Of a stretch of DNA of 64,000 bases, positions 46,122 through 57,865 are shown one piece after another. Numbering within the stretch: position 1 is the stretch's first letter; each line of letters begins with the position of its first letter. A program made the position numbers and the translations under genes. The notes below the pieces were generated by a model, which saw nothing but the letters and a program-made list of their open reading frames with translations, searched no databases and was not told where the DNA came from. This stretch comes from Adenanthera pavonina (taxonomy: Eukaryota > Streptophyta > Magnoliopsida > Fabales > Fabaceae), in NCBI GenBank assembly GCA_026686845.1, contig JAIVEN010000002.1, forward strand, positions 35,605,001-35,669,000. Reading direction: 5' to 3'.

Positions 46122-48089
46122 TAAGTTTGCAAGACGTGATATATCGGAAGGGTCTATATAGAGAACCGGGGGAAGCAAGAAGCAGCTTTTGGAAGAGACT
46201 CTACCCTCTCAAAAGCTAGAGGATGCTTGTTTCCACGTAGTCCTTTAATTCTTTCTTTCTGCTTTGATTTAGCATTTTATCTTAATTCTTACCGTAAGCA
46301 GTAGCTTGTTCATTCTCTTCTCTCCATTTATAGAGAAAGAATGACAAAATTAGAACTTCATCAATATAACATTATTAGTTTCTATGGGTTTCATCACCTT
46401 TCTTCTTTCAGAATGAAATTTCTTTGCAAGCAAAAACAAAGTTAACCTTAACTCAGCATCAGACCATCAAATAAGATTATTTACTAACCTTACCAGTCTT
46501 CTCATTCAAAAGAAACCATCGTCTGCTCCAATTATTACCTTTTCCACTTTTTTTATATAAATATCCTGCATTTAGAAGAGACATTACTGAGAAAAAGTAG
46601 AAGTTAATTCAAATTACTCAAATTTATATGATATGATAACTAAAACAGGGGATTACTAATGGAAATGGAAATTACAATGAAAGTTTCAATACCTAAATAT
46701 CAATTAACTTCAAGATATTTTTTTCTTCTAGAAACACAAGCTTTATTTGGAAAGAGAATTACAAGAGAGAGAGGATAAGCCAACCTCATTAACTTGAAAA
46801 TATAACCAATAGAGTTTTATTTATTTCTTTACAAAAGAAAGGGAAAGAGGGTAAAACATCCAATAATAGTCCTCTATTTCAGCAATGCTGTCTTTTTAAA
46901 TCATTGAACTTAATACTATAAGTGCAAGACCAATTTATGAGCAGATAAGAGAAATATGAGAACAAATGCGTCAACGTGACACTCGTAATTGTGATAACTG
47001 AAGGAATGTCAGCACTCAGACAAGGGTAGCCAATGCTGATTCACTGATAGCATGAGATAATCAACCACCACCAAGAAGTGCACAACAATATCTGAATTTA
47101 TACATCTATTGCAGGCTGCTGTTTGATAAGAAGGATGACAACAGAACAAAAGGAGGAAACTTTTATAAGTAGGATGACTACTGAAGATTTAAATCTGGGA
47201 TAAAAGAATAACTACAAGAAGAAAAGAGAAACAAAAGTAAACAATTAATGACGCTCCTGCAAAAGGGGAATGACCTAAATGATATAGTTAGACCCTCAAT
47301 AACAATGTGACGATGAATTTGTGAAAACCTGTTGTTATCTCTCCATCGGGCCCTGCAGTCTTCAAGCTGGATGTCTCTTGTGTATCTTTGTCTTGCTGAC
47401 CAAATTTGTCTTTCAATGATTTTAAGCTTACCCCACTCTGTTGACCTCTTTGGGGACTACTTTCCTAGAAAGGGAAACTAATTTTCCAGACAAAATGCCA
47501 ACCAGTAGTTCCTAAAAGGAATTAAATAATCCCACACCTTATTTGGGGCTGATTGTTCTGCCTCAACTGCCTTTTTAGGTGGCCGCTTTAGCTCTTCCTC
47601 TCGGCGCTGCCTCTCCATTCTAATGAACACAGTAGTAGTAGGCATTATAACATATCAAATCAATATATGTTCAGTCAAACAATACAAGCTTTTGCAGCAT
47701 ATATCGCATTACAACAAACAATATCCGAAACTCAAAATCCTAGCTAATCATTACACCTTTCCTTTTGGGTCCATGCATAGGAGATTATTGGTGCATAATA
47801 ATCAATAGATGCCCATAACTTCTCTTTATTGAGGTAATCAAAATTGGATCAGTCATTAAATCAGTCCAAATACTCACTAGTTGGACCATGATCAAACTGT
47901 CACAATTAAACTGATATATTTTTAGTTTTATATATTAAAATTATTATATAAAAATAAAAAACTAATAATATAATCACAAATTGAATTTAAAATAGATAAT
48001 GAATGATCTATCATAAGAATCTTGGATACTATTCATTCCCAACAAAGTTTCAGGTCACATGAATGTTTCATGGTGTTAATTTATCAAGA

Positions 48090-48245
48090 GTTTCAAATCT
48101 GATGGGGACTTATAGGATGCCCAGGTCCCACATGGAGTAGTATGGAATGCTCAATGGGTATATAAATGGGTTGATTCTCCCACCTCAATAACTAGCTTTT
48201 GCGGGAGAGATCTCCATCCCACTTGGGTGCCCATCAATGATATCA
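48090..48245 (+). repeat. Dispersed repeat in DRP2 intron 12 (plus orientation)
   Basis: The sequence with GGAGTAGTATGGAATG, ATAAATGGGTTGATTC and CTCCCACCTCAATAAC recurs, inverted, in intron 4 at about 55385-55545. It has the look of the promoter part of a small LTR (TRIM-like) or a SINE-like repeat. Ends are not defined. Confidence 0.55.
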
Positions 48246-48464
48246 AAGTCTAGTCATCAATCCTTCTGGAGAAGGCTACTTACGAAGGGTTCTGACCAGT
48301 GGAGGATTCTAACCAATTAGGGAGTTGAGTAAAGTGTCACAAAGTGAAGTGTCGTAGAACCCAAACCTCATACTCGAATGAGTAAACTAAGTGATCCCAT
48401 TGAGAAGCATAAGATTATTTAAATCCTAAGTACGTATGCATTCAGGGTGAGACATTGAACATAC

Positions 48465-51400
48465 CGCCTCTGCACTAAACGAATAAAGTGTTGGGGTGGA
48501 ACAAACGCACGCTCCATATCAACCAATGCAACCACCATTTTTTTTGCCTCACTTTTAAATGCATCTAGGGCAGAACTTGCGATTGCCACAATCTAACAAA
48601 AATTTATACGTATAAGATAATTAACTGTCTAATGAGCGGACCAACTTATACATAATTACCACAAAGCTAGATTACCTCATATATAATTACCACAAAGCAA
48701 GATTTCCTCTCTTTTCAGTGGAGCATATCTTCCAAGACCAGGTGTAGTATTTGCAGCAGCAGAAACTATTTCCACAAGCACACGATGTACCTAAATTGAT
48801 AGTTGTCCAACAAATTCACTTACAAGTAGCTTTAAAAAATGAAGGAAAAAAAACACAGCTGAAGGATTTATAACAGACCACAAGAAGTATAACGCAATGC
48901 AGTGATATCAATAGGGAAACAAATACAAGTAATTGGCCTGATATCTACTATGTTATGGGTTGAAATTAGTTCAATGCAGGTGGTAGTAGAAAGACACATT
49001 ATGCGTCATATCCACAATTATGTTGATTTTTAATTACTCAAGGTAATATTCTGATGCACAACAGAAATATCCATGAGGCCCAAATTTTCCTCCATTTCCA
49101 TCAGTAACAGATACATTGAAAGATAAAATTGAAAAAAATAAAATAAAAATCTCCAAGACGTCCTGATGTAGAACCAGTGGATGTAAAAAGGGAGAGTAGA
49201 GGAAACTAGCAAGATAAGGATAGAGGAAGCCTTGGGAAAGGAAGAAACAAAGAGACAGAGGAAGGGAGAAAAAGGAAGAAACAGAGAGAAGAACTACTGA
49301 TCTTTTAATTCAATCATAAAGCTAAATGAACAGACTATAGCCAAGGGTTTACAGGAAACTATAAAACATAAAAATAAAAAAACTCATGTTGAATTAGGTA
49401 AAGAGAATTCTAATCATTATCAGATGGATTCATCCTGAATTTGAGATATATACTTAAATCATCATTAACCAGAGCCCTCTTCATACAACCACTTGAACTT
49501 GTTGAAAGCTATCAACTAGTGTTGACAGCATGAGAAAAGAACAGGTCTCTTTAATTTCTACAATGGTCCCAAATATTAACCCTTCTTACTCCTCTTTGTA
49601 AGGAAAGCATACAAGATACAACTAAATGAAACTATCAACTTAATTGAAGCGAACCTCATCAACACAAAGACGTGATGGCTCCTTTGCCAGTTCGAGAACA
49701 CCTTTAATTAAGGACCTCAAACCTTTCGCTGGGGAAATAAGATAAGGTTGATATCCATCTGCTTCAAGAACAATCTGACAAAAACTAAAAGGGCCATATA
49801 AGAAACAAGAACCTCAAGAAGTTATAATTGAAGATTCAACCTAAAACCAATCAAATGAATTCTGAAAGACTCACCCTTTTGACATTGTTTAGGTCAAAGT
49901 GTCTGTCTATAGGAAGTTGCTTGATCCTGTTAGGAAAATTGCCTTCAAAACTAGCAACAACTTTCCAACCATTTCCCTAAAAAGAAATAAAGGACAGATA
50001 TTAGATAAGGAAACCAGCTGCTTCCAACACACTTACCCGTGCAAACCAACCTAAGGTTAATATTCACACAAATCTTCAGTTATTAGAGTGTCCCATTAAG
50101 CTAGGACTCAATCAAACAAGATATAAACAAATAGACCACCGACTTCAGTAACCAGCTCCTACAATTCTCCAACACATTAACACTAACTATGTTCCCTATT
50201 AAACTAAGTTAAAAAGGGCAAATTCTGCAATAATATAAATTGTTCATATATTTGTAACGCAATCCAAATGACCAAATCTATTATCAACCAAGTATCAACA
50301 CGAGAAATTAAATCTTATTATATTTGAGGAGATAAGCAGGGCACAAGTCATAAATTTTTATGGTCAGGAACAGTTCATTTGTTGTCCAACTGCCAGATTT
50401 ATAAGTGTCCATCAATCTTTCCAATGATTCAACAACTATCACGTTTGTTTTAAAAGATTTTATTAGAAAGATAAAGATTACGAAAATGAAAAAGATGTTC
50501 AAAGTGATCGTATAAGAAGGAAACTGAAAACGGCGGTGAAAAATAATAATAAACTAGAACCTTCCGATTCCATAATATGACAAAGACCTCCTTAAAAGAA
50601 TGAATTGCTGTACTGCTGTACACCATAAAGGGGCCACAAAGATCACTCTATCCTCTCATAATAGCAAAATTGTGTAAAGATCTCTAATGGAAGATTCTAG
50701 TATCACACTAGAGTTGAATGTTGAGATATCTCCTTACAGTATAACTACCACAATAGCTAGACCCAACATATTACTTTTTCAGCATTAAATTACTTTGCAC
50801 TGTCTGTCTTACAAACTTAGAACCCTACTCGCTTAAAAAAAATTATTTAGAATATCTCATATTTTCTCACAACATTATTTAAAATACCAGGCTAATGAGA
50901 AAAGGGTGTTTAAAAGCAACTTCCAACCAGCATGTCGAAGAGTGGAGAAACTCTTCTCATACTCTTCCTCCTTGTCTAATTATATTCCATGGAGACAAGT
51001 AATGATGTATCTGACACAATATGGCAATACAACAAATTTTGAAAAATTTAAGAAAATGACATTGACATAGTACAAAAAATTAAATATTTAAATATATTAT
51101 ACATATGACGAAATTAATAAATTCATTAAGAGTGACATAATTAAAAATTAAGAAACTACAAAAACATTATAAATTTGTAATGAGTTTGACGCATGTGTTG
51201 TATTTTCATATTCATTTGACAAGTTTCTGTTCATTCGTCAAGTTTTACATATTTAAGAGGAATATTAGAGCATTTTGGAAATGCTTTGATGTTTTTTGAA
51301 GCATTCCTTAGAACACCCATAAAGGGGGAAAAACAAAACACCATATCACATAATTTGTATACATTTCATATATGAGATTCTTACGATACTGGATCATCTC

Positions 51401-51700
51401 CAATCCTGATCTTAGTTGTCCACTCCAACCTCACTAGACTTCCTTAAGAGCTCTTTTCCTTTTCTTTGATCTAAATGTGTTACTTGTTCATGGTTTTCCT
51501 GTAGCAGTTTCTTAATAAAGTGAACTATTTCAATGAGAGAACAGGAACTAACCTCGCCTCCTGTAAGATGTTGGAGGAATTTATCCTCAAATTCACGGCA
51601 TAACTCCAAAGCTAGAGCTCTTGTACCTTCAGAACTGGTAGTCATTTGTCCACCAAGCTTCACTAATTCTTCGTGGACAGTTTGAGACTTTCCCTGCAGA
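48465..51700 (-). other. Middle/stalk domain of the DRP2 pseudogene (exons 8-12)
   Basis: Exon 8 encodes LQGKSQTVHEELVKLG through ALELCREFEDKFLQHL. Exon 9 encodes GWKVVASFEGNFPNRIKQLP. Exon 10 encodes IVLEADGYQPYLISPAKGLR to RLCVDE. Exon 11 encodes VHRVLVEIVSAAANTTPGLG to PLKRE. Exon 12 encodes IVAIASSALDAFKSEAKKMV to PPQHFIRLVQRR. Each is close to plant DRP2 and free of stops. This part forms the dynamin oligomer stalk. The good conservation suggests recent loss of function or lingering constraint. Confidence 0.9.
48640..48707 (-). other. Changed exon 11 splice donor next to a tandem duplication
   Basis: After AAAAGAGAG, the expected exon end, the minus strand reads GAAATC instead of GTAATC, so the GT donor is lost. 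The intron start is duplicated: TAATTATATATGAGGTAATC followed by CTAGCTTTGTGGTAATTATG. The downstream copy keeps GTAATC. Use of that copy as donor would add in-frame residues ending in a stop (NYI then TGA). Confidence 0.75.
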
Positions 51701-52535
51701 CTGCAGCATTTCAAAAAAAAGGAAATATATAAATTTAAGAGAAGAAAAACAATAGTAACCAGCAGAAGGTGCAGCCTTAGGCACATGAATCAGACAATTT
51801 CATTTGCAAGCCAAGCTACTTCCTCGTTGGCAGCAGACGTAATATGCACACACATTTGAAGACAGATAAACATATCAAATGCAATCAGAATGCCCTTTCA
51901 CTTTTGGCAAAGTGCAATGTGCACACTGAAACATCATGAGTAGAGAAGTAGCAAAGCATTCATATTTGACGGATGTCTAGCCATCACGGCAACAATAAAT
52001 CCATTAGTCATCAAACTACATGAACTCCTGTATTCTCCTTACTATTTGCAATGTTTAATTACATACAAAAATCACAAAACTATTTATGGATATGAATTTG
52101 TGTGTATCAATTGATTTTATCATGTTTGTTATAAGAACAGTTAGATAATGAGAAGTGCACATCTTGAAATAACTATCCAATCCCTATTAACTATATTATT
52201 TTTAAGAGATAACATTTATAACCTGAAAATGAAAGGATATAATGGGCAGTTCGAAGTAGCACTTCAAAGAACTAGCCACTAATCATTTTGATTTCTTAGA
52301 TAAAATTATATGCTAGAACTTAAACAGATGCCAATTCTTTGGTATGCATGCATGTGTGGGTGGTTGATACAGAACCTGACAGCTTCTACTTAAAGGGAAT
52401 GCAAAATTTCAAAGAGTGGTTTACTACAAACTACTAAGTATTATGTAAACAAAAAGATAACATTGCAAACAGGTTGAGAGTTGATGACGAAAAAAATAAG
52501 TACCCAAAAAGAAGAGTTGGAAGCCTGAGCTTCAT

Positions 52536-52538
52536 TCA
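52536..52538 (-). other. Nonsense codon TGA in exon 7
   Basis: The minus strand reads CGGAATTGAATGAAG. The family has Arg-(Asn/Ser)-Arg-Met-Lys, so CGA became TGA at codon 299. The change is C to T in a CG context. The 48 codons between the two stops are intact and in frame. Confidence 0.85.
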
Positions 52539-52682
52539 ATTCCGGATCTGGCTAGCAAGAGACTCAACCAAAGCTATTCTACCAAGCTTGCTTTGAGGGG
52601 CTCCAGTCAATATTGATTTCAAACTTTCAGTCTCAGCACGCCAAGCAGTTTCCAAAGGGCTCTCAGTCCCAGCACTACCAGA

Positions 52683-52685
52683 CTA
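52683..52685 (-). other. Nonsense codon TAG in exon 7
   Basis: The minus strand reads AGTGCATAGTCTGG, where copies A and B keep AGTGCACA. The family has Ser-Ala-Gln-Ser here, so CAG became TAG at codon 250. The change is C to T on the coding strand in a CHG context. Confidence 0.9.
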
Positions 52686-53219
52686 TGCACTAGCTATAGA
52701 TACAGATTGACCTATTACAGCAATCCATGGAATATCAGAAGTTCTGGGAGGTCCTTCATTTAATAGAAGTGCTTGTACAGCTGCAAGAGCTTTTGGTTCT
52801 GCAGCTGCTTGATCAATTTTACTGATAACCCCAACTGTTCTGGGGGCTACAATTGATCCATAGAGAAAAATAATAATAAATAAACCAACACTATAAGAAA
52901 AGTATTTGAGTAAAACTCAAGAAAAGAGTTTTCAAAATTAATAGGAGCAGAAAATGTTGAAAACTTACACTCTCCATCATACTCCTTTGCTACTCTGAGG
53001 GCTCGTGATGATGAAATTTCTGGTGCCTGGACAGCAGGAACTATCACGAGCAAAATAGCATCATTGTGTTCAACATATTCACTAGTCTAAAGAAACGAGG
53101 GATAAAGCCAATAAACAAATAAGACAGTAAATTTCTCTTTAAAGAAAGTACCTCCTCACAACCATCTACCAAAGATGAATATAACATTTACCAACAGTTG
53201 AGAAAAAAGGTACTAAATA

Positions 53220-53859
53220 CTCCCTCCAATCCTTTTTATAAAAGCCTTTTAACTAAGGGTGTGTTTGAATTGGATTATGTATAAGTGATTATGAGGATAA
53301 GTGATTATGTCAAAAGTGATTTGTGTTTGGATATTTTTACCCCATAAGTGATTTTGAGAAAAGAAATGTGTTTGAATATTGGGGTTTAAGTAATTATTGG
53401 GTGGTTAATGAGAAAGAAAAATGAAATAAGTGATTACAGGAGGATAAGTGATTATCATAAGCAGAAAAATTCAGTTTCTTCCATGAGCACTTATTTGAGG
53501 CATAAGTGCTTATTGAAAAACTGCTTCCATTTGATAACTCCAACACATAATCACTTATGGACCCCATAATCACTTTTTTTCCTTATCTAAACAGGCACTA
53601 AATCATGTAGATTAAGACAAATACTTAAAATTAGTTAGTAGCATTGATTTTGTCAAAAATTACTACAGCATTCCTAAAATACCCTTAATAAAAGTCATTG
53701 ATCTCTATCCATATATGCTTTCGAAAGAGATAAAGTTAAAACTATTAAGGGCATTCGTGGAAATCACTCATTAATGCTTCACTAAAGCTTGAAAAGGCCC
53801 TTATGTTAGGGACTATGAAGATCTTCTAGAAAGGCCCTTGTATTAAAAACTAGAGGGAG
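53220..53859. mobile_element. MITE with CTCCCTCC ends and 9-bp target duplication (DRP2 intron 5)
   Basis: The left end is CTCCCTCCAATCCTTTTTAT and the right end, inverted, is CTCCCTCTAGTTTTTAATAC. Both sides are flanked by TACTAAATA (53211-53219 and 53860-53868). The ends resemble Stowaway MITEs, which duplicate only TA. The 9-base duplication is what Mutator-type elements make. DRP2 copy B has the empty site in the same intron. A second MITE is inserted inside, so the element itself is about 295 bases. Confidence 0.8.
53257..53598. mobile_element. Tourist-like (PIF/Harbinger) MITE nested in the other MITE
   Basis: The ends are GGGTGTGTTTGAATTG and, inverted, GTGCCTGTTTAGATAAG. Both are flanked by TAA (53254-53256 and 53599-53601), the 3-base target of PIF/Harbinger elements. 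The interior has many AAGTGATTATG-type words in both orientations. Length is 342 bases. Confidence 0.75.
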
Positions 53860-54028
53860 TACTAAATAGACCACAATATACTTAATGTTGAACACAAAGT
53901 TTAATAGACGATGAACACAGGTGTACTCACCAATTTTTCATCCATTATTCTTTGGTCCAGTCCAGGCAAGTCGATCAACTTCAATGGTGGAGCTGAATAT
54001 GAACAAAAGCATGAGTCTGATATTCATT

Positions 54029-54052
54029 CCCCCTTCCCCCCCCCCCCCCCTC
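54029..54052. repeat. C-rich homopolymer tract
   Basis: A run of about 16 C with small interruptions in intron 4, close to exon 5. Its length may be unreliable in the assembly. Confidence 0.9.
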
Positions 54053-55384
54053 CAAAATTTTTCACTTTGTCTATGATTTCTCTATATCACTATGATGGTA
54101 AATAGGAAAGCACCACTACTATGGTCACAAGATTATGAATTCATCACAAGCTGGTGAAGATTACAATAGTAAAGCATAACATGAAAAAACTCTACTAAGC
54201 TCACCTATGAAAGATATTTATCATGTAAAACCATGGATTTATAGGCCAGATTAACTAAGAATTCCAATAGAAAATTTTGGAATTGGTCTCAAGGATAAAA
54301 CGTCCTGGATGTAAGTGACAAAGACACTTTGATGTATAGGTCAATCTTTCATGTATATTTGAAATGCTCGCCTTTCTCAGTGGATCAAGCATGTCATTAC
54401 CTATGCGGACAATAAAGTAACAATTTTCCCATTACAGGCTACTAAATTGCAACTTTTAAAATTTAAAGGTCATATTATTGGCTTGTACTTTTGAGCATAA
54501 CCACCATAAACATGAATGCGTCACTCTACTCCCATTTGTTTCCACAGTGGCCAGCAGTCAACTTTGTTTGCTTTAATCTTTTAGAAATTTTTTTCAAGTT
54601 TCAAGCAGTTTTTTCAAGGATTATTTTTGTGGCCTTTCTTTGGGACTTAGCCCATCGGGTTTTTTCAAGTCTGTTGATTAATAATACAAAGAGGGAAGGG
54701 AGAGTTATGTTACATTTATTGATGAACCTGTTTGTTTCTGTTTTTCTTTTCTTCCAAATATAATAATATAACAGAAATGACAATAATACATATTCAAATA
54801 AGCACATACATCTAAGATGTTCTAGAAGCTTATTGAAATAGAAGCTTTTGCATATCCTATGCCATATGGCAAGGAACTCAAAGGCGAAAAGAACCCTAAA
54901 GATGCTAGACCTTTAAAACGACTTAGGCAAGAAGCAATAGAAAGGCACACGCTCGAGTAAATCAGGGTGCTAAAGTAATAGAATATTTTTTATATAAACA
55001 AGAAAAAAGATAAATGTAATTTGAAATAACATTCGACATATGAATTTTGAAAAAATATGACATGTGATATGATATTAATATTACATAAATGTAGTGGACA
55101 TAACAGCCGTAAACCATTAACAAAATAACAAAAGATAAAATGCACCGGTGTTTATAGGCTCTAATGGTAACAATGAGATGTGATCATGAATATCAATATA
55201 GGAGTTTAACCCAAATCCTACCTTTTTCTTTATAGTTCACTCATATAGAGCTGCTGTTTACTTGTTCTGGTAAATGAATGTTCATATATAGGCTTTAATA
55301 TTGTAAAAGGAAGTTGGTAGACACTATGGTGGTCACTAGTTCTTTGTTTTCTCATGAATGTTTACAAAACCCTAAAAAACTAAG

Positions 55385-55545
55385 AGATCGGCAAGGTGGG
55401 AACCCTCTCTCAAAATCTAATTGTTGAGGTGGGAGAATCAACCAACTTAAATATCCTATAGACCATTTCATACTACTCAATGTTAAACTGAAGCATCCCA
55501 TAGGACCTTAGTTTCCATCAACCTTAGTTTCTGTCAAGCCCAAAG
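55385..55545 (-). repeat. Dispersed repeat in DRP2 intron 4 (minus orientation)
   Basis: The minus strand reads GAGTAGTATGAAATGG, GGTTGATTCTCCCACC and CTCAACAATTAG, matching 48090-48245 in opposite orientation. Confidence 0.55.
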
Positions 55546-56703
55546 GCCTTTCAGTTCAGGCAAAGACTTGTCAGAGATGATAATAAAACTATTCATAAGC
55601 CTCTTCTTAACAGCTCAGAATTTTGGAATGACAGGGTCATTGACAATTTTGATGTGCTTTATCTACAATTTATTTCCATTAGTCTATATCAATACGCAAA
55701 TGCATGCGGATCTTTGTCTCTCTAGGGTACAATGTACAGAACTTCACAATCTGAAATAAAAGGATCATCCAACAAGATAAAAGAGAAAAAACTAAAGATA
55801 AAGTCAACATTCAAAAAGCATTCCAGGCTATCCCCTGTTTCAGCCGAAAGTCGATCCTTGTTTATTATCATTTCTTCAAAAACTCCAGTTCATTCAGGCT
55901 AAAATGGGGAAGGGAGAAAACAATATGGGCCTACCAGTACTGGTGCGAAGTTTCAGATATATTTCTTCACGACTCTTGCCAGATGAACCTTTGCTTAGCC
56001 TATCCTGTAGGGAATGTCGAAGGGCACCTATAAGATGAAAATAGAATTGAGACAATCAGAAACATGATCAGAGCAGTCCTAGTAGAAGTTTTGGAAGATG
56101 CTTTTATCCAAGTGCTGATAAGACATGTACAATGCTCTATGAGTTTTAAACCAAAAATAATAGTCTTAGCTGAAGTTCTTACTTGCAGAAACCTGTTGAG
56201 ATTTATTTTCAATTTGTAAGATGATTGACTTGCTGCTTAAAGAGCTGTCTCTATTTAAATCAATGCTTATGGGAGCTCTGGTAGCACCATTTTCACCGGT
56301 TGGCTGCCAAAAGTTTAATTCTGACCCATTTAGTATGGGAGGAAAAACAGATATATATAACTTACCAATTAGACTAAGTCAGCAAAAAGCAAATCAGCTA
56401 TATAACTTACCAAGACGGGATGTCCAATCAAGCTATTCAAGACAGCAGATTTTCCAGCACCCTAAAATTTCATTCCAAAGAAATGGAGGATTAAAAGAAA
56501 CTAGGCACATTTTGCAGGGCTCAAAGAGCACAAGAAAGGAAGAGGTATTTGTAATTGATCAAATTGTACATAGCCGTAAATAGTGACACTTGTGAATTTA
56601 AAGCTTTCAATTTCCCAATCCCAAATGCTGTTTCCTTTTCCCATCATCTGCAACTTCTCATGCTCTCATTATGTTCCCGGCTCCCAGAACAAGAACATGC
56701 AAT

Positions 56704-57108
56704 TCAGTAACAGATCCCCAATCCTATGACGTGTCCGAATGTAGCAACCATAACTGATTTTACGTAGACCCATTTCCAAAGTTTCCTTCTCCCACCAAAT
56801 GCAATTTCCCTAGTTTTTGGTTCTCCCACCAAGATTCTCGGTTCAGAGAAAAAGATTAGGAGTATTTTTTTTAATAAATCAGGATCTACAATTCATGATT
56901 CATTGGTCCTATTTTGGTTGAATAGTAGTGGTCGAACCAAGTATAGTTAAATACAGCAACAGATCCCCGATCCTATGACGTGTCCGAATGTAGCAACCAT
57001 AACTGATTTTACGTAGACCCATTTCCAAAGTTTCCTTCTCCCACCAAATGCAATTTCCCTAGTTTTTGGTTCTCCCACCAAGATTCTCGGTTCAGAGAAA
57101 AAGATTCC
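56704..57108. repeat. ~152-bp direct duplication in DRP2 intron 1
   Basis: The block starting CAGTAACAGATCCCCAATCC (56704-56855) recurs at 56956-57108, nearly identical, including ATTTTACGTAGACCCATTTC and ATTCTCGGTTCAGAG. Between them lies a ~95-base segment that is itself repeated upstream of exon 1. Confidence 0.95.
56858..56954. repeat. ~97-bp segment also present at 57769-57865
   Basis: AGGAGTATTTTTTTT, TCAGGATCTACAATTC and GTCGAACCAAGTATAG occur in the same order and orientation in intron 1 and again in the 5' flank, so the segment brackets exon 1. Differences are a few bases and T-run length. Confidence 0.95.
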
Positions 57109-57367
57109 CAATCCTAACAGGATGCATTGTCTAACAACAACCGGATCCAAAATTCTACAACACCCTCATTGAACACGAACAGACATACAAACAGAAACAT
57201 ATAGGGACGAAAATATAGAAACTTACCACATTGCCGAGGGCGACGACATGGAGGAACGTGGAAGGCCGCCTACTGGGCGTCGTCTCATCAACATCTTCAT
57301 CGGCAAGCACAGAGGCAGCTTGGCGCATAGAATTCGAGAGTTGAACCAACTCCTCAATGGCCTCCAT

Positions 57368-57616
57368 AGATTCAGAGACTATATTCCAATTCCCAAAAGA
57401 AAAAGTGAAATCCTGGAAGCATGAAACAGAGCTCGGATTCTAATATTGCTGGAAGGAATGGAGGAAGAAGAGGAGGAAGGAGCAGAATGGCTCTGAAGGT
57501 GGAGGAATATACGGTTCCGGCGATTGGAGAACAAATTGGGAAAGAATGCGGAGGTTCGGGTGGGATCAGAAATGGGACTCGTTAACCAAAATGGCATTGA
57601 ACATCCAACTGCTAAC

Positions 57617-57650
<34 letters not shown>

Positions 57651-57760
57651 GTAACGAGATTTGAAGTTTGTCGCTCTTCCTTTTTGGTAGGAGATGCCTG
57701 TATTTCGCGCTTTTTACCTTTCAGGGCAATACAAACACTATTTTTTTTTTACCGTCAAGA
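57368..57760 (-). promoter_or_regulatory. 5' leader and promoter region of the DRP2 pseudogene
   Basis: Upstream of the ATG the minus strand is CT/TC- and GC-richer than the intergenic DNA and carries a (GA)n tract at 57618-57648 (CT on the plus strand), common in plant 5' leaders and core promoters. No clear TATA box was fixed. A long open frame across it (57379-57597) is probably just the leader, since the dynamin start is unambiguous. Confidence 0.5.
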
Positions 57761-57768
57761 TAGTTAAA

Positions 57769-57865
57769 AGGAGTATTTTTTTTTTATAAATCAGGATCTA
57801 CAATTCATGATTCATTGGTCCTATTTTGGTTGAATTGTAGTAGTCGAACCAAGTATAGTTAAATA
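57769..57865. repeat. Second copy of the ~97-bp segment flanking exon 1
   Basis: Direct repeat of 56858-56954. Here the central word reads TTGAATTGTAGTAGTCG instead of TTGAATAGTAGTGGTCG. It lies just beyond the presumed promoter. Confidence 0.95.

Larger units (their letters stand above)
43652..47619 (-). other. Linker and partial PH domain of the DRP2 pseudogene (exons 13-16)
   Basis: Exon 13 encodes MERQRREEELKRPPKKAVEA. Exon 14 encodes the variable linker LKSLKDKFGQQDKDTQETSS to AGPDGEITT. Exon 15 encodes the PH start GYLYKKSGKGNNWSRRWFLL to NEKTGK. Exon 16 encodes LGYTKKQEERHFRGVINLE and ends at a GTACGT donor. The PH domain binds phosphoinositides in this family. Only its first strands are present, as no acceptor exon for 'ECNIEE' follows down to 41000. 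Confidence 0.85.
43652..57367 (-). pseudogene. Dynamin-related protein 2 (DRP2) pseudogene, 16 exons kept
   Basis: DRP2 proteins are dynamins with a PH domain that pinch vesicles at the plasma membrane and trans-Golgi. The exons, as read by splice sites and frame, are 57227-57367, 56411-56461, 56183-56303, 55935-56027, 53931-53992, 52969-53086, 52504-52846, 51553-51700, 49875-49976, 49655-49774, 48707-48790, 48465-48592, 47538-47619, 47329-47464, 46489-46565 and 43652-43708. Together they give 1,863 coding bases (621 codons) of a family length of about 910. The start is MEAIEELVQLSNSMRQAASV, as in plant DRP2. Exon phases all join. Against function: two in-frame stops in exon 7 (codons 250 and 299), a changed exon 11 donor, and no exons for the end of the PH domain, the GED or the Pro-rich tail. 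It could still be transcribed. If the stops are assembly errors, it would be a truncated gene. Confidence 0.9.
52504..57367 (-). other. GTPase domain of the DRP2 pseudogene (exons 1-7)
   Basis: All GTP-binding motifs are readable. The P-loop GNV/GAGKSAVLNSL is split between exons 1 and 2. The dynamin signature PTGENGATRAPI, with the G2 Thr, is in exon 3. G3 (LIDLPGLDQRIMDEKL) is exon 5. HNDAILLVIVPAVQAPE is exon 6. G4 (GVISKIDQAAA) and DIPWIAVIGQSVSIASA are in exon 7. Frame is kept throughout the seven exons, and only two point changes to stop codons spoil it. Exon 7 ends at an unusual but conserved GTACTT donor, which is also present in copies A and B. Confidence 0.9.

Noticed and set aside
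57379..57597. 72-codon frame upstream of the DRP2 start
   Set aside because: It lies in the presumed 5' leader. DRP2 homology starts at the ATG at 57367, and no in-frame N-terminal extension is known in the family.
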